Below, one piece after another: positions 42,181 to 51,299 of a DNA stretch of 64,000 bases (within the stretch, counting starts at the first letter, position 1; the number at the start of each line of letters is the position of its first letter). The notes beneath the pieces were generated by a model. That model searched no databases. It saw only the letters and a list, made by a program, of their open reading frames with translations, and was not told the origin of the DNA. Made by a program: the position numbers and the translations under genes. The DNA lies in the NCBI RefSeq assembly GCF_023091245.1, contig NZ_JAHWXN010000002.1, positions 124,001-188,000 on the forward strand. The letters run 5' to 3'. The stretch is from Microbacterium croceum. Lineage in GTDB: Bacteria > Actinomycetota > Actinomycetes > Actinomycetales > Microbacteriaceae.

Positions 42181-43037
42181 ACCCGCAGGGTGTTCGCGGC
42201 GAGCTGCGCCGAGAGCTCATCGACGTCGATCCCGAGCTCCGCGGCCATGAACCGCACCGTGATCGGCACGAGGTAGGGGGCGTTCGGCCGCCCACGTAGC
42301 GGCACCGGGGTCAGGAACGGCGCATCGGTCTCGACCAGGATGCGCTCGAGTGGGGTGACCGCGAGCGCGTCACGCAGGTTCTGCGCGTTCTTGAAGGTCA
42401 CGTTGCCGGCGAACGACAGGTGATATCCGGCATCCGCGCAGACCTTCGCCATGGCGTCATCCCCGGAGAAGCAGTGGAACACGGTGCGCTCCGGCGCTCC
42501 GACACGCGTCAGGGTCTCCAAGACGGCCTCGTGCGCATCACGGTCGTGGATCTGCATCGCGATGCCGTGCTTCTTCGCCAACGCGATGTGCGCCTCGAAT
42601 GCCGCGAACTGCGGTGCCCGCCGCTCCGGTTCCGTGCGGAAGAAGTCGAGCCCCGTCTCGCCGATCGCCCGCGTGCGCGGATGTGCGGCCAGCTCGTCGA
42701 TCACGGCGATGGCCTCGTCGAGCCGCCCGGCCTCGGCATAGGTCGGCGCGTCGTTCGGATGGATCGCGACCGCGGCGAGCACGCGGGAATCGGATGCTGC
42801 CGCCTCGACGGCCCAGCGCGAGGACTCGATGTCGCCGGATGCCTGGATGACGCCCGCGATGCCCACCGCGGCTGCGCGGTCGAGCTGCTCGGTCAGCGAC
42901 AGCGGTTCGTCGCCGTCGAGGATCTCGAGGTGCGCGTGGTTGTCGTAGACCGGCACCCGCAGCGGCTCGGGAGCGGCCGGGTAGCGCAGATCCTTGCGCC
43001 CATCACCCGAGCGCTCACGTACGTAGGTGTCAGACAT
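42159..43037 (-). CDS. tatD: TatD-family metal-dependent DNase
   Basis: 292 aa TIM barrel. Metal ligands are visible in VYDNHAHLE, GETGLDFF, IHDRDA, FHCFSGD and VETDAPFL. TatD proteins are 3'-5' exonucleases/AP endonucleases acting in DNA repair or degradation. It follows metG by 3 bases, the standard actinobacterial metG-tatD order. Its last 22 bases overlap the convergent MFS gene. Confidence 0.95.
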   Translation of the reverse strand: MSDTYVRERSGDGRKDLRYPAAPEPLRVPVYDNHAHLEILDGDEPLSLTEQLDRAAAVGIAGVIQASGDIESSRWAVEAAASDSRVLAAVAIHPNDAPTYAEAGRLDEAIAVIDELAAHPRTRAIGETGLDFFRTEPERRAPQFAAFEAHIALAKKHGIAMQIHDRDAHEAVLETLTRVGAPERTVFHCFSGDDAMAKVCADAGYHLSFAGNVTFKNAQNLRDALAVTPLERILVETDAPFLTPVPLRGRPNAPYLVPITVRFMAAELGIDVDELSAQLAANTLRVYGSFED

Positions 43038-43040
43038 GAC

Positions 43041-44618
43041 TCAGGAACTGGACTCCACCCGTGGGAACAGCGGAGCGAGTCCGTTCACGCTGGTACCAGG
43101 ACGCAACCCGCCCCAGGCCCCGGCCTCGCGGATCGGCTGGTCCGTCAGACGTCCGAGGCTCGCGGCCGCACCGAGGGCATGCCACAGCTTCTCCGTGGCC
43201 TGCGGCATCACCGGCGACAGCAGCACGGCGAGCGCGCGCAGTCCCTCCGCGCACGTGTACAGCACGGTGCCGAGGCGGGCGCGCTTGTCCTCGTCGCGGG
43301 CGAGCGCCCACGGCTCGTTCTCGGTGATGTAGCCGTTGAGCGCGTCGACGATCTTCCAGATCGCGGCGATGGCCTCATCGATGCGGAACTGCTCGATGGC
43401 GGCATCCGCGTTCGCCGCGGCATCCGCCACGATCTTCTGGATCGCGAGGTCCTGCTCCGTGTACTCGGCGGGCGGCGGCACGATGCCCTCGAAGTACTTC
43501 TCGATCATCGCCGTGGTGCGCGAGGCGAGATTGCCGAAGCCGTTGGCGAGCTCCGCCTGGTAGCGCGCGGACAGGTCCTCCCACGAGAACGAGCCGTCCT
43601 GTCCGAAGGCGATCGCGGAGAGGAAGTAGAAGCGGTACGCGTCGGAGCCGAAGACGTCGGTGATCTCGGTGGGCGCGATGCCGGTGAGCTTGGACTTCGA
43701 CATCTTCTCGCCACCGACCAGCAGCCAGCCGTGCGCGAAGACGCCCTTGGGCACGTCGAGGCCTGCGGCCATCAGCAGCGCCGGCCAGATGACGGCGTGG
43801 AAGCGCAGGATGTCCTTCCCCACCACGTGGTAGGCGGGCCACCGGCGCGCGAAGGTCTCCTCGTCGGAGCCGTAGCCCACCGCGGTGGCGTAGTTCAGCA
43901 GCGCGTCGACCCACACGTAGATGACGTGCGACTCGTCCCATGGCAGCGGGATTCCCCAGTCGAACGTCGAGCGCGAGATGGAGAGGTCCTTGAGACCCTG
44001 GCTCACGAAGGAGACGACCTCGTTGCGCGCCGAATCGGGGCGCACGAAGTCGGGCTGGGTCTTGTACAGCTCGAGCAGGCGGTCCTGGAACTCGCTGAGC
44101 TTGAAGAAGTAGTTCTTCTCCTGAAGAAGCTCGAGAGGCTTGGAGTGGATCGCGCACACCTTCAGTCCCTCGAAGGGTCCGGTGCCGTCGACGATCTCGG
44201 ACTCGGGCTTGAACTCCTCGCAGCCCACACAGTAGAGCGCCTCGTACTCGCCCGCGTAGATGTAGCCGCGGTCGTAGAGCCGCTGGAAGAACGTCTGCAC
44301 GTTCTTCTCGTGGCGCTCCTGCGTCGTGCGGATGAAGTCGTCGTTGGCGACGTCGAGCGTCTCCAGCTGCGGGAACCAGCTCTCGGTGACGAGCTTGTCG
44401 ACCCACTCCTGCGGGGTGACGCCGTTCGCCGCGGCGGCGCGCAGCATCTTCTGACCGTGCTCGTCGGTACCCGTGAGCATCCAGGTGTCATCGCCCGCCT
44501 GGCGGTGCCACCGCGCGAGGGTGTCGACCGCCACCGTCGTGTACCCATGACCGATGTGCGGCACATCGGAGGGGTAGTAGATGGGCGTGGTGATGTAGAA
44601 CGATTCGCCTGCGGGCAT
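43041..44618 (-). CDS. metG: methionyl-tRNA synthetase
   Basis: Class I synthetase, 525 aa, without the C-terminal tRNA-binding EMAP domain (short actinobacterial form). HIGH motif is HIGHGYT in YPSDVPHIGHGYTTVAVDTLARW. KMSKS appears as EKMSKSKLTG. The connective peptide has a reduced metal site (CVGCEEF). It is the first gene of metG-tatD and appears leaderless. Confidence 0.97.
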   Translation of the reverse strand: MPAGESFYITTPIYYPSDVPHIGHGYTTVAVDTLARWHRQAGDDTWMLTGTDEHGQKMLRAAAANGVTPQEWVDKLVTESWFPQLETLDVANDDFIRTTQERHEKNVQTFFQRLYDRGYIYAGEYEALYCVGCEEFKPESEIVDGTGPFEGLKVCAIHSKPLELLQEKNYFFKLSEFQDRLLELYKTQPDFVRPDSARNEVVSFVSQGLKDLSISRSTFDWGIPLPWDESHVIYVWVDALLNYATAVGYGSDEETFARRWPAYHVVGKDILRFHAVIWPALLMAAGLDVPKGVFAHGWLLVGGEKMSKSKLTGIAPTEITDVFGSDAYRFYFLSAIAFGQDGSFSWEDLSARYQAELANGFGNLASRTTAMIEKYFEGIVPPPAEYTEQDLAIQKIVADAAANADAAIEQFRIDEAIAAIWKIVDALNGYITENEPWALARDEDKRARLGTVLYTCAEGLRALAVLLSPVMPQATEKLWHALGAAASLGRLTDQPIREAGAWGGLRPGTSVNGLAPLFPRVESSS

Positions 44619-44625
44619 GGGGACA

Positions 44626-44631
44626 ATTCTA
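44626..44631 (-). promoter_or_regulatory. -10 box of metG, leaderless
   Basis: TAGAAT on the minus strand lies 7 bases before the metG ATG (44618) with no Shine-Dalgarno between. Transcription is predicted to begin at the ATG. Confidence 0.55.
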
Positions 44632-44682
44632 GGTGGGATGGCGGGAGAGGTTACGCCGCCGGAGAACGACCACGACCGGCGC

Positions 44683-46230
44683 TCAGTTCACGGTCACGTC
44701 GACGCGATGCCATCCCTGCGCACCGTCGGGCGCCGGAGGTGCCTGCTGCTCGATCTGCGTGTCGCCGTCGACGCTCACCGCACGGCACTCGATCGTGTGG
44801 CTGCCGGTCTCGGCCACCCACGGCATGCTCCACTGCACCCAGGTGTCGGCCGAGATGGCGGTCGTGAGTTCGGCACGACGCCACGGCCCGCCGTCGACGC
44901 GGACCTCGACGCCGGCGATCCCGACGTGCTGCTGCCAGGCCATCCCCGCGATCACGGTGTCGCCGGGCGTGACCGCGCGTCCGCCGCGGGGGACGTCGAT
45001 GCGCGACTGCAGCTTGATCGGGCCGTGATCGGACCAGCCGCGCGGGGTCCAGTACGCCTGCGCGCGGTCGAACCGCGTCACCTCGAGCTCGGTGACCCAC
45101 TTCGTCGCAGACACGTAGCCGTAGAGGCCGGGCACCACCATGCGCACCGGGAAGCCGTGCTCGATCGGCAGAGGCTCGCCGTTCATGCCGATCGCCAGCA
45201 GTGCGTCGCGATCGTCGGTGAGCGCCTCGACCGGCGTGGACGCCGTGAAGCCGTCGATGGAGGTCGACAACACCATGTCGGCATCGGCATGGACCCCGGC
45301 CCGCGCGAGGAGCTCGCGGACGGGGTAGCCCAGCCAGCGCGCATTGCCGATCAGCGAGCCGCCGACCTCGTTCGACACGCACGCGAGTGTCACGTACGAC
45401 TCCTGCATCGGCAGGGCCAGCAGCTCGGTCCACGTGATCGTCACCTCACGATCGACCATGCCGTGGATACGCAGCGACCAGTCAGCCGGGTCGAGGCGCG
45501 GCACGATCAGCGCGGTGTCGATGCGGTAGAAATCCGCGTTCGGGGTGACCACGGGTGCAAGCCCCGGGATGCCCAGCTCCGCAGCAGGCGGCACGGCGGC
45601 GGCGGGGGCTGCCGCCTTCGGCAGTGCGAGCGCGTCGCGTACCGCGTCGATCGAGCGGGTGACGCCGCGCGCCGCGTTGCCCACCGCGAGCGCGATCAGC
45701 CCCGCGGCCGCGGTGCCGGCTGTCCAGAGCAGGAACCGGCGACGGTCTTCGCGGTCCGGCGCGAGCCCGGCGATAGGACGCAGCCGCCGTGTGAGCAGTC
45801 GCAGTGCGATCACTCCGACGAGTCCTGCGACGAGGCCGGGCAACCACGCGAAGGGGCCGGAGCCGGGGCGGACCATCGCAGCCACCACGGCGAGTGCACC
45901 GAGGCCGCCGAGGATCACGGAGCCCACGCCCGACCGCCAGGACTCCAGGATGCCGGCGAGCGCCGCGACGGCCACGAGCACGACCGCGATGCCCGTGATG
46001 AGAGCCGCCTTGTCTCCGGTGCCGAACAACGCGATCGCCGTGTCCTTGGCCCAGCTCGGGGCGAGGTCGATGAGCCCGCTGCCGATCACCGCGAACGGGC
46101 TGGCGCTCGGCTCGACCACGGCCGCGACGAGCTCCGCCAGTCCGACCGCGACGACCGCCGCGCTCAGACCCGCGGCCGCCGATCGGAGGCGGTCACCGCG
46201 CGACGTGCGGATCGCTTGCGTCATCATCAT
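44683..46230 (-). CDS. membrane-anchored molybdopterin-dependent oxidoreductase (sulfite-oxidase fold)
   Basis: 515 aa. Four to five N-terminal TM segments (about 15-180), then an extracytoplasmic Oxidored_molyb domain (about 230-400) with the Mo-ligand Cys in YVTLACVSNEVGG, and a C-terminal Mo-co dimerisation-like Ig domain (about 400-515). Resembles YedY/sulfite-oxidase-fold proteins of actinobacteria; the physiological substrate is unknown. The coding frame starts ATG-ATG-ATG; TACTCT (46239-46234) is 3 bases from the first and 6 from the second ATG, so 46227 is an alternative start on a leaderless mRNA. Confidence 0.9.
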   Translation of the reverse strand: MMMTQAIRTSRGDRLRSAAAGLSAAVVAVGLAELVAAVVEPSASPFAVIGSGLIDLAPSWAKDTAIALFGTGDKAALITGIAVVLVAVAALAGILESWRSGVGSVILGGLGALAVVAAMVRPGSGPFAWLPGLVAGLVGVIALRLLTRRLRPIAGLAPDREDRRRFLLWTAGTAAAGLIALAVGNAARGVTRSIDAVRDALALPKAAAPAAAVPPAAELGIPGLAPVVTPNADFYRIDTALIVPRLDPADWSLRIHGMVDREVTITWTELLALPMQESYVTLACVSNEVGGSLIGNARWLGYPVRELLARAGVHADADMVLSTSIDGFTASTPVEALTDDRDALLAIGMNGEPLPIEHGFPVRMVVPGLYGYVSATKWVTELEVTRFDRAQAYWTPRGWSDHGPIKLQSRIDVPRGGRAVTPGDTVIAGMAWQQHVGIAGVEVRVDGGPWRRAELTTAISADTWVQWSMPWVAETGSHTIECRAVSVDGDTQIEQQAPPAPDGAQGWHRVDVTVN

Positions 46231-46288
46231 CCGAGAGTAACCCCGGAGCGCCGCGCGGGATCCGTTCGGTTTCGTCCCATCGGGGGTA

Positions 46289-46385
46289 TTCGCTCGGCCT
46301 GCGCGCTTCGCTCGGCTCTACGCACTTCCCTCGGCCGTATCGCGGAGATTCGGCCGCGGGAAGCGCATATCGCCGCGGGAAGTGC
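46289..46385. repeat. array of 18-19-bp spaced repeat units in mirror arrangement
   Basis: TTCGCTCGGC, TTCGCTCGGC and TTCCCTCGGC start at 46289, 46307 and 46326 (spacing 18 and 19). Opposed units GCCGCGGGAAG start at 46353 and 46372 (spacing 19). GCACTTCCC (46322-46330) and GGGAAGTGC (46377-46385) form a perfect 9-bp inverted pair. It lies between the GH1 stop and the oxidoreductase start, so it may also act as a terminator. Confidence 0.6.
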
Positions 46386-46401
46386 AGCGGAGCATCCGGG
46401 T

Positions 46402-47571
46402 TCAGAGCGCGTTGCGCCGTGCGACCTCGCCGAGCCAGGCCAGCGAGGGCTTCGGCGCGCGCGCGAACGTCTCGTGATCGAAGCCGATCAGGCCGAACGT
46501 GGGGGCGAATCCGCTCGCCCACTCGTAGTTGTCCAGGGCGCTCCAGTGCTGGTACGCGCGCACCTCGATGCCGTCCGAGATCGCGCGGTGCAGTCCCTCC
46601 AGCGCTCCCTGCGTGTAGGCGATGCGGCGGGTGTCGTCAGCGGTGGCGATGCCGTTCTCGGTCACCAGGATCGGTACTCCTCCGCTGCGCTCCCAGGCAC
46701 TGCGGACGCCGAGCTCGAGAGCCTCCGGGTAGAACTCCCACCCGGTGAGGGTCGTCTCCACGTCGGGGCTGACCGGACGAGGCCCCTCCGGTCCGATGAA
46801 GGTACGCGTGTACGCCTGCACGCCGACGAAGTCGTCGCCGGCCGACTGCTCCAGGTACCAGTGGTCGCGCGGGTCGCCGTATTCGGCGAGCATCTCGTCG
46901 GCCCCCGGCTCACCGGTCGAGTGGAAAGCCTGGGTGGCGATCGTCCAGCCGGCCTGTGCGCCGGAGACGCTGTGCACGATCTCCGATGCCCGGTGGTGCG
47001 CGTCGAGCAGGGTGTCGGCGACGGCGAGGTCTGGATTCGGCAGTCCGAAGGCGACGAGGTTCGCCGCATCCTCTCCCCCGGCGAGCATCGCCGCGATGTT
47101 CGGCTCGTTGATGGTGCACACGTAGCGGACCCCGTCGAGGATCGGCAGCACGGTCTCGACGTAGCGCGCGAACAGGTCGACCGCGTCATCCGCGCGCCAG
47201 AAGCCGTCCTTCTGGAACCACTGCGGCACCGTGAAGTGCATGAGGGTGACGGTCGGGTCCAGGCCGTTCTCGCGTGCCGTGTCGATCATGCGACGGTAGT
47301 GATCGAGCATGGCGCGCGAGACGAACCCGCGCTCGGGTTCGATGCGCGCCCACTCCACCGAGAACCGGTAGGAGTTGAGTCCGGCATCCGCGAGCAGACG
47401 CATGTCCTCCGGGTAGCGGTGGAAGTGGTCGGCGGCGTCACCGGACGGTTCCACCATGGGCGAGCCGGGCGCATGCTCCATCGCCCACCAGTTGCTGGTG
47501 GTGTTGTTCCCCTCCACCTGGTGGGCTGCGGTCGCGGCGCCCCAGAGGAAGCCTTCAGGGAATGAGAGCAC
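46402..47571 (-). CDS. glycoside hydrolase family 1 beta-glucosidase
   Basis: 389 aa (short GH1 form). N-terminal FLWGAATAAHQVEG is the GH1 signature. Acid/base Glu156 in TINEPN and nucleophile Glu305 in VTENGIA are present. Other sugar-site residues are Gln in HQVEGN and Trp/Glu in YQHWSALDNYEWASGF. No signal peptide, so it cleaves imported beta-glucosides such as cellobiose in the cytosol. GTG start with AAAGGAG. It is the last gene of the ABC operon starting at 52923. Confidence 0.95.
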   Translation of the reverse strand: MLSFPEGFLWGAATAAHQVEGNNTTSNWWAMEHAPGSPMVEPSGDAADHFHRYPEDMRLLADAGLNSYRFSVEWARIEPERGFVSRAMLDHYRRMIDTARENGLDPTVTLMHFTVPQWFQKDGFWRADDAVDLFARYVETVLPILDGVRYVCTINEPNIAAMLAGGEDAANLVAFGLPNPDLAVADTLLDAHHRASEIVHSVSGAQAGWTIATQAFHSTGEPGADEMLAEYGDPRDHWYLEQSAGDDFVGVQAYTRTFIGPEGPRPVSPDVETTLTGWEFYPEALELGVRSAWERSGGVPILVTENGIATADDTRRIAYTQGALEGLHRAISDGIEVRAYQHWSALDNYEWASGFAPTFGLIGFDHETFARAPKPSLAWLGEVARRNAL

Positions 47572-47602
47572 GGAGGCTCCTTTCTATCGGTGGGATGTGG
47601 AC

Positions 47603-49315
47603 TCAGCGCGCGGCGCGCGCCGGATTCGGCACCGCGTCGAGCAGTTCGACCGTGTACGGGTCCTGCGGATGCTGCAGAACCTCGGAGGTCTCGCCGCGCT
47701 CGACGACGCGACCGCTGTTGAGCACGAGGATGTTCTCGGTGACCAGTCGCGCACTGAGCAGATCGTGGGTGATGTAGAGCATGCTGATGCCCCAGCGCTC
47801 GCGCAGATCCTCGAGCAGCGCCAGCACGCCGGCGCGCAGCGAGACGTCGAGCATCGACACCGGCTCGTCGGCGATCAGCACCTGGGGATCGCTCGCAAGC
47901 GCCCTGGCGATCACGACGCGCTGACGCTGACCACCCGAGAGCTGATGCGGCAGCTTCGCCGCGAACTGCTCGACCGGGGTGAGCCCGACGGTCTCGAGCA
48001 GCTCCAGGACGCGCGCCCTGGCCTCCCGCCCGCGCAGCGGGGTGTAATTGCGCACCGGGCGGGAGAGCGCGTACTCGACGGTGTGCAGCGGGTTGAGCGC
48101 CGCATAGGGATCCTGGAACACCATCTGCACGTCCTTGCGCAGGTCGCGCAGACCGCCGCGGCGCAGCGTGGCAACGTCGACGTCGCCGAACTTCACGGTG
48201 CCGGCGGTCGGCTTCTCGACGCCGGTGATCAGCTTCGCGATGGTCGACTTCCCCGATCCGGAGGCTCCGACCAGCGCGAGCGCCTCGCCCGGCTCCAAAC
48301 GGAACGACACGTCGTCCACCGCGACCACGGCCTCCTGCCCGCGGCGCGGCGCCGGGTAGCGCTTCGACACGCCCTCCACGACGATCGCAGCATCGGCACG
48401 GCGCAGATCGCGCTGCGACACGGTCGGCAGCGTCTCGGTCAGGTCGGTGCGCACCCGCCCTTCCCGTCGCCGGGTGCCGAGGTCGACGAACCCGGGGATG
48501 GAGATGGTCTCGGCGCGCGGGTCCGCGTAGTGGCTGAGCAGCATCCGCGTGTACTCGTCCTTCGGATCATGCAGGATGTCCGCGCTGCGGGCGTCCTCCA
48601 CGATGCGTCCCTCGTGCATGACCATCACCCGGTCCGTCGCCTCCAGCACGATCCCGAGATCGTGGCTGATGAGGATCGCGGTGAACTGCTCAGCCTTCTG
48701 CAGATCGCGGATCGTGTCCATCACCGCGTGCTGCACGAGCACGTCGAGCGCGGTGGTCGGCTCGTCGAACACCATGAGCTGCGGCTCGAGCGACAGGGCC
48801 AGCGCGATCGATGCGCGCTGCCGCATGCCGCCGGAGAGTTCGCCGGGGTACCGCGAGAGCACCTCGGGCTCGAGGCCGACCTTGCCGATCAGCTCGCGGG
48901 CCCGCGCGTCGCGGGCCTCGCGGGGCACATGGCCGTGCGCGGCGAAGATGTCCTGGAAGTGCGCGCCGACCGTGCGCACCGGATTGAGAGCGTTCATGCC
49001 GGACTGCAGCACCATCGCGAAACCGCCCTGGCGCTGACGACGCAGCTCCTCGGCGTCCAGCTCGCGGATGTCGCGCCCGCCGAACACGATGCGTCCTCCG
49101 CTGATCCGCGCCGGGGGCTTCTGCAGCCGTGTGAGGGCGAAGCCGAGCGTGGACTTGCCGGACCCGGACTCGCCGACCAGCCCCACGAACTCTCCGCGGC
49201 GGAGCGTGAACGACACGTCCTCCACCGCTGTCACCGGCGCGGTTCCCGGCGAGGCGTACTCGACCGAGAGCGAGTCGACCTCCAGCAGCACGTCATCCGC
49301 GGTCATGGCGCTCAT
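47603..49315 (-). CDS. fused double ATP-binding protein of an oligosaccharide/peptide-type ABC importer (DppD-DppF fusion)
   Basis: 570 aa. Two OppD/OppF-like ATPases in one chain: residues 1-270 with Walker A GESGSGKST, signature LSGGMRQRASIALA and VFDEPTTALD; residues 310-570 with GASGSGKST, LSGGQRQRVVIARA and IADEPVSMLD. In most systems these are separate proteins. ATG at 49315 overlaps the upstream permease stop by 4 bases; the frame open much further upstream is not coding. Drives uptake with the two permeases and the SBP_bac_5 lipoprotein. Confidence 0.94.
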   Translation of the reverse strand: MSAMTADDVLLEVDSLSVEYASPGTAPVTAVEDVSFTLRRGEFVGLVGESGSGKSTLGFALTRLQKPPARISGGRIVFGGRDIRELDAEELRRQRQGGFAMVLQSGMNALNPVRTVGAHFQDIFAAHGHVPREARDARARELIGKVGLEPEVLSRYPGELSGGMRQRASIALALSLEPQLMVFDEPTTALDVLVQHAVMDTIRDLQKAEQFTAILISHDLGIVLEATDRVMVMHEGRIVEDARSADILHDPKDEYTRMLLSHYADPRAETISIPGFVDLGTRRREGRVRTDLTETLPTVSQRDLRRADAAIVVEGVSKRYPAPRRGQEAVVAVDDVSFRLEPGEALALVGASGSGKSTIAKLITGVEKPTAGTVKFGDVDVATLRRGGLRDLRKDVQMVFQDPYAALNPLHTVEYALSRPVRNYTPLRGREARARVLELLETVGLTPVEQFAAKLPHQLSGGQRQRVVIARALASDPQVLIADEPVSMLDVSLRAGVLALLEDLRERWGISMLYITHDLLSARLVTENILVLNSGRVVERGETSEVLQHPQDPYTVELLDAVPNPARAAR

Positions 49316-50226
49316 CGGCCCTTCCCCTCTCGCAGGCGCGGATTGGAGATGCCATCCACGCCGAAGTTGATCAGTGTCAGGCTCAAGGCGAGCAGCGCGA
49401 TGCACAGACCGGGGGCGAACAGCAGCAGCCACTGCCCGGTGAGCAGCGAGTTGGAGTTCTGGGCCCAGTAGAGCATGGTGCCCCAGCTGACGATGCTGGA
49501 GTCGCCGAGGCCCAGGAACTCGAGCCCCGCCTCGGCCAGGATCGCCGCCGTCGCGGCACCGAACAGCGTGCCGGCGATGATCGAGGTCATGTTCGGCAGG
49601 ATCTCGCGGAACACGATGCGCGCGGCGCTGTCTCCCGAGAACTGCGCGGAGGCGACGAAGTCGTTGCCCCGCAGCGACTGCGTCTGACTGCGCAGCACGC
49701 GCGCGCCCCAGGCCCAGCCGGTCACGACGATCACCGCGATGATCATCAGGATGCCGCCGTTCTGCAGGTACGCGGCGATCACGATCATGAGGGGCAGGCC
49801 GGGGATCACCAGGAAAAGGTTGACCACGAAGCCGACCACCTCGCCGGCGAAGCCGCGCATGTAGCCCCAGCTGAGTCCGATGAGCACCGCGACGATGGTG
49901 GAGAGGATGCCGGCGGCGAAACCGACCAGCAGGCTGATCTGCGCACCGTAGATGAGCTGGCTGAGCACGTCCTCCCCCGCGGCCGTGGTTCCCAGCCAGT
50001 GGGCGGGCGAGGCGTCGGCGTTGCGCTCGAAGCCGTTGTCCTTGGCCCCGTACGGCGCGATCACCGGGGCGAACACCGCGATGAGCACGAAGAAGCCCAG
50101 CAGGCACAGTCCGAGTCGGGCCTTGCCGTTGCCCCAGAGGGTGCCGATCATGCGCCCGACGGCGCGCCACGGGCTCGGGGACGCGATGCGGTCGGCCGGA
50201 AGCTTGACGTTCATGGTGGAGGTCAT
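49312..50226 (-). CDS. ABC transporter permease, DppC type
   Basis: 304 aa, six TM segments. N-terminal OppC-like region (ARLGLCLLGFFVLIAVFAPVIAPYG), then the EAA loop RSQTQSLRGNDFVASAQFSGDSAARIVFREILPN. Start ATG 50226 overlaps the upstream permease stop by 4 bases (ATGA). The open frame to 51159 overlaps that permease in another frame and is not used. Confidence 0.95.
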   Translation of the reverse strand: MTSTMNVKLPADRIASPSPWRAVGRMIGTLWGNGKARLGLCLLGFFVLIAVFAPVIAPYGAKDNGFERNADASPAHWLGTTAAGEDVLSQLIYGAQISLLVGFAAGILSTIVAVLIGLSWGYMRGFAGEVVGFVVNLFLVIPGLPLMIVIAAYLQNGGILMIIAVIVVTGWAWGARVLRSQTQSLRGNDFVASAQFSGDSAARIVFREILPNMTSIIAGTLFGAATAAILAEAGLEFLGLGDSSIVSWGTMLYWAQNSNSLLTGQWLLLFAPGLCIALLALSLTLINFGVDGISNPRLREGKGR

Positions 50227-51203
50227 CGGCGAGTCCTTGGGTCCAGCACGCCGTACAGGATGTCGACGAGGAAGTTGGCGATGAGCACGCTCACGGTGAT
50301 CATCAGGAAGAGCGCCTGCATGAGCGGGTAGTCCTGCCCGATCACGGCGTTGAACAGCAGATATCCGATGCCCGGATAGCCGAACACCTGCTCCACGAGG
50401 ATGGATCCACCCACCACGCCGCCGAGCGTGAGCCCGAAGCCGGTGAGGTTGGGGAGGATCGCGTTCCGCGCGGCGTAGCGCAGGGCGATCGTGCGACCGC
50501 GCAGCCCGTTCGCCTCGGCGAAGGTCACGTAGTCCTGACCGAGCGTGTTGATCATCGCGTTGCGCATGCCGATGATCCAGCCGCCCAGTGAGGTGAGCAG
50601 GATCGTGAGCGCGGGGAGCACCGCGTGCATCGCCAGGTCGGAGATGAACGCCCAGGTGAAGCCGGGGGTCGTCGTGGCCGCGTAGGCACCGGTGGTGGGG
50701 AACCAGTGCAGCACGTAGCCGAGGAAGAACAGCAGCAGCAGCGCGGTCCAGAAGTACGGGAAGGTGCTGAGGAAGGAACCGGTCAGCGTGGGCAGGCTGT
50801 CGAGCCAGGTCCCTCGCCGCCAGGCGGCCGCCACGCCGATCAGCGTGCCGATCACGAAGGCGAGGATCGTGACGATCCCGACCAGCCCGATCGTGTACGG
50901 CAGCGCCGTGGAGACCATGCTGGCCACCGACTGCGGGTAGAACGTGTACGAGACGCCGAAGTCCAGCCGGGCGACCTGCCCGAGGTAGGCGATGTACTGA
51001 TCCCAGATGGAGCCGGTCGGAACGCCGAGCTGGGCCTCGATGGCCGCGCGGGTGGCGTCGGAGACCGGACCGTTCTGCGAGAGCTTCGCGATCGCGGCAT
51101 CCGCGGGAGATCCGGGCATGAGCCGCGGGAGGAAGAAGTTGAGCGTGATCGCGGCCCACAGGGTGAGCACGAACAGACCGAGCTTCTGAAGGACGTACTT
51201 CAT
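50223..51203 (-). CDS. ABC transporter permease, DppB type
   Basis: 326 aa. N-terminal LTLWAAITLNFFLPRLMPGSP is the OppB/DppB signature. EAA loop: MRNAMINTLGQDYVTFAEANGLRGRTIALRYAARNAILP. The ATG at 51203 overlaps a TGA that ends a duplicated copy of the binding-protein C-terminus (51200-51240), probably preserving translational coupling. Confidence 0.95.
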   Translation of the reverse strand: MKYVLQKLGLFVLTLWAAITLNFFLPRLMPGSPADAAIAKLSQNGPVSDATRAAIEAQLGVPTGSIWDQYIAYLGQVARLDFGVSYTFYPQSVASMVSTALPYTIGLVGIVTILAFVIGTLIGVAAAWRRGTWLDSLPTLTGSFLSTFPYFWTALLLLFFLGYVLHWFPTTGAYAATTTPGFTWAFISDLAMHAVLPALTILLTSLGGWIIGMRNAMINTLGQDYVTFAEANGLRGRTIALRYAARNAILPNLTGFGLTLGGVVGGSILVEQVFGYPGIGYLLFNAVIGQDYPLMQALFLMITVSVLIANFLVDILYGVLDPRTRR

Positions 51204-51299
51204 CTGTCGTCTCCGTTCACGAGCTTCAGCCTTGTGAAGAGTTCCACCATCGGATGCCTCATCGGTCGCCCTCCTTCACGAGCTTCAGCTTCGTGAAGA
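51200..51299 (-). repeat. diverged tandem duplication of the binding-protein gene 3' end (59-bp offset)
   Basis: Bases 51200-51240 match 51259-51299 at 34 of 41 positions. The downstream copy is the real C-terminus (FTKLKLVKEGDR-stop). The upstream, intergenic copy still translates as FTRLKLVNGDDR-stop, and its TGA overlaps the ATG of the DppB-type permease. Confidence 0.8.

Noticed and set aside
49316..50170. long N-terminal extension of the fused ATPase
   Set aside because: It overlaps the DppC-type permease out of frame and has Arg/His-rich shadow composition; the ATG at 49315 overlaps the permease stop.
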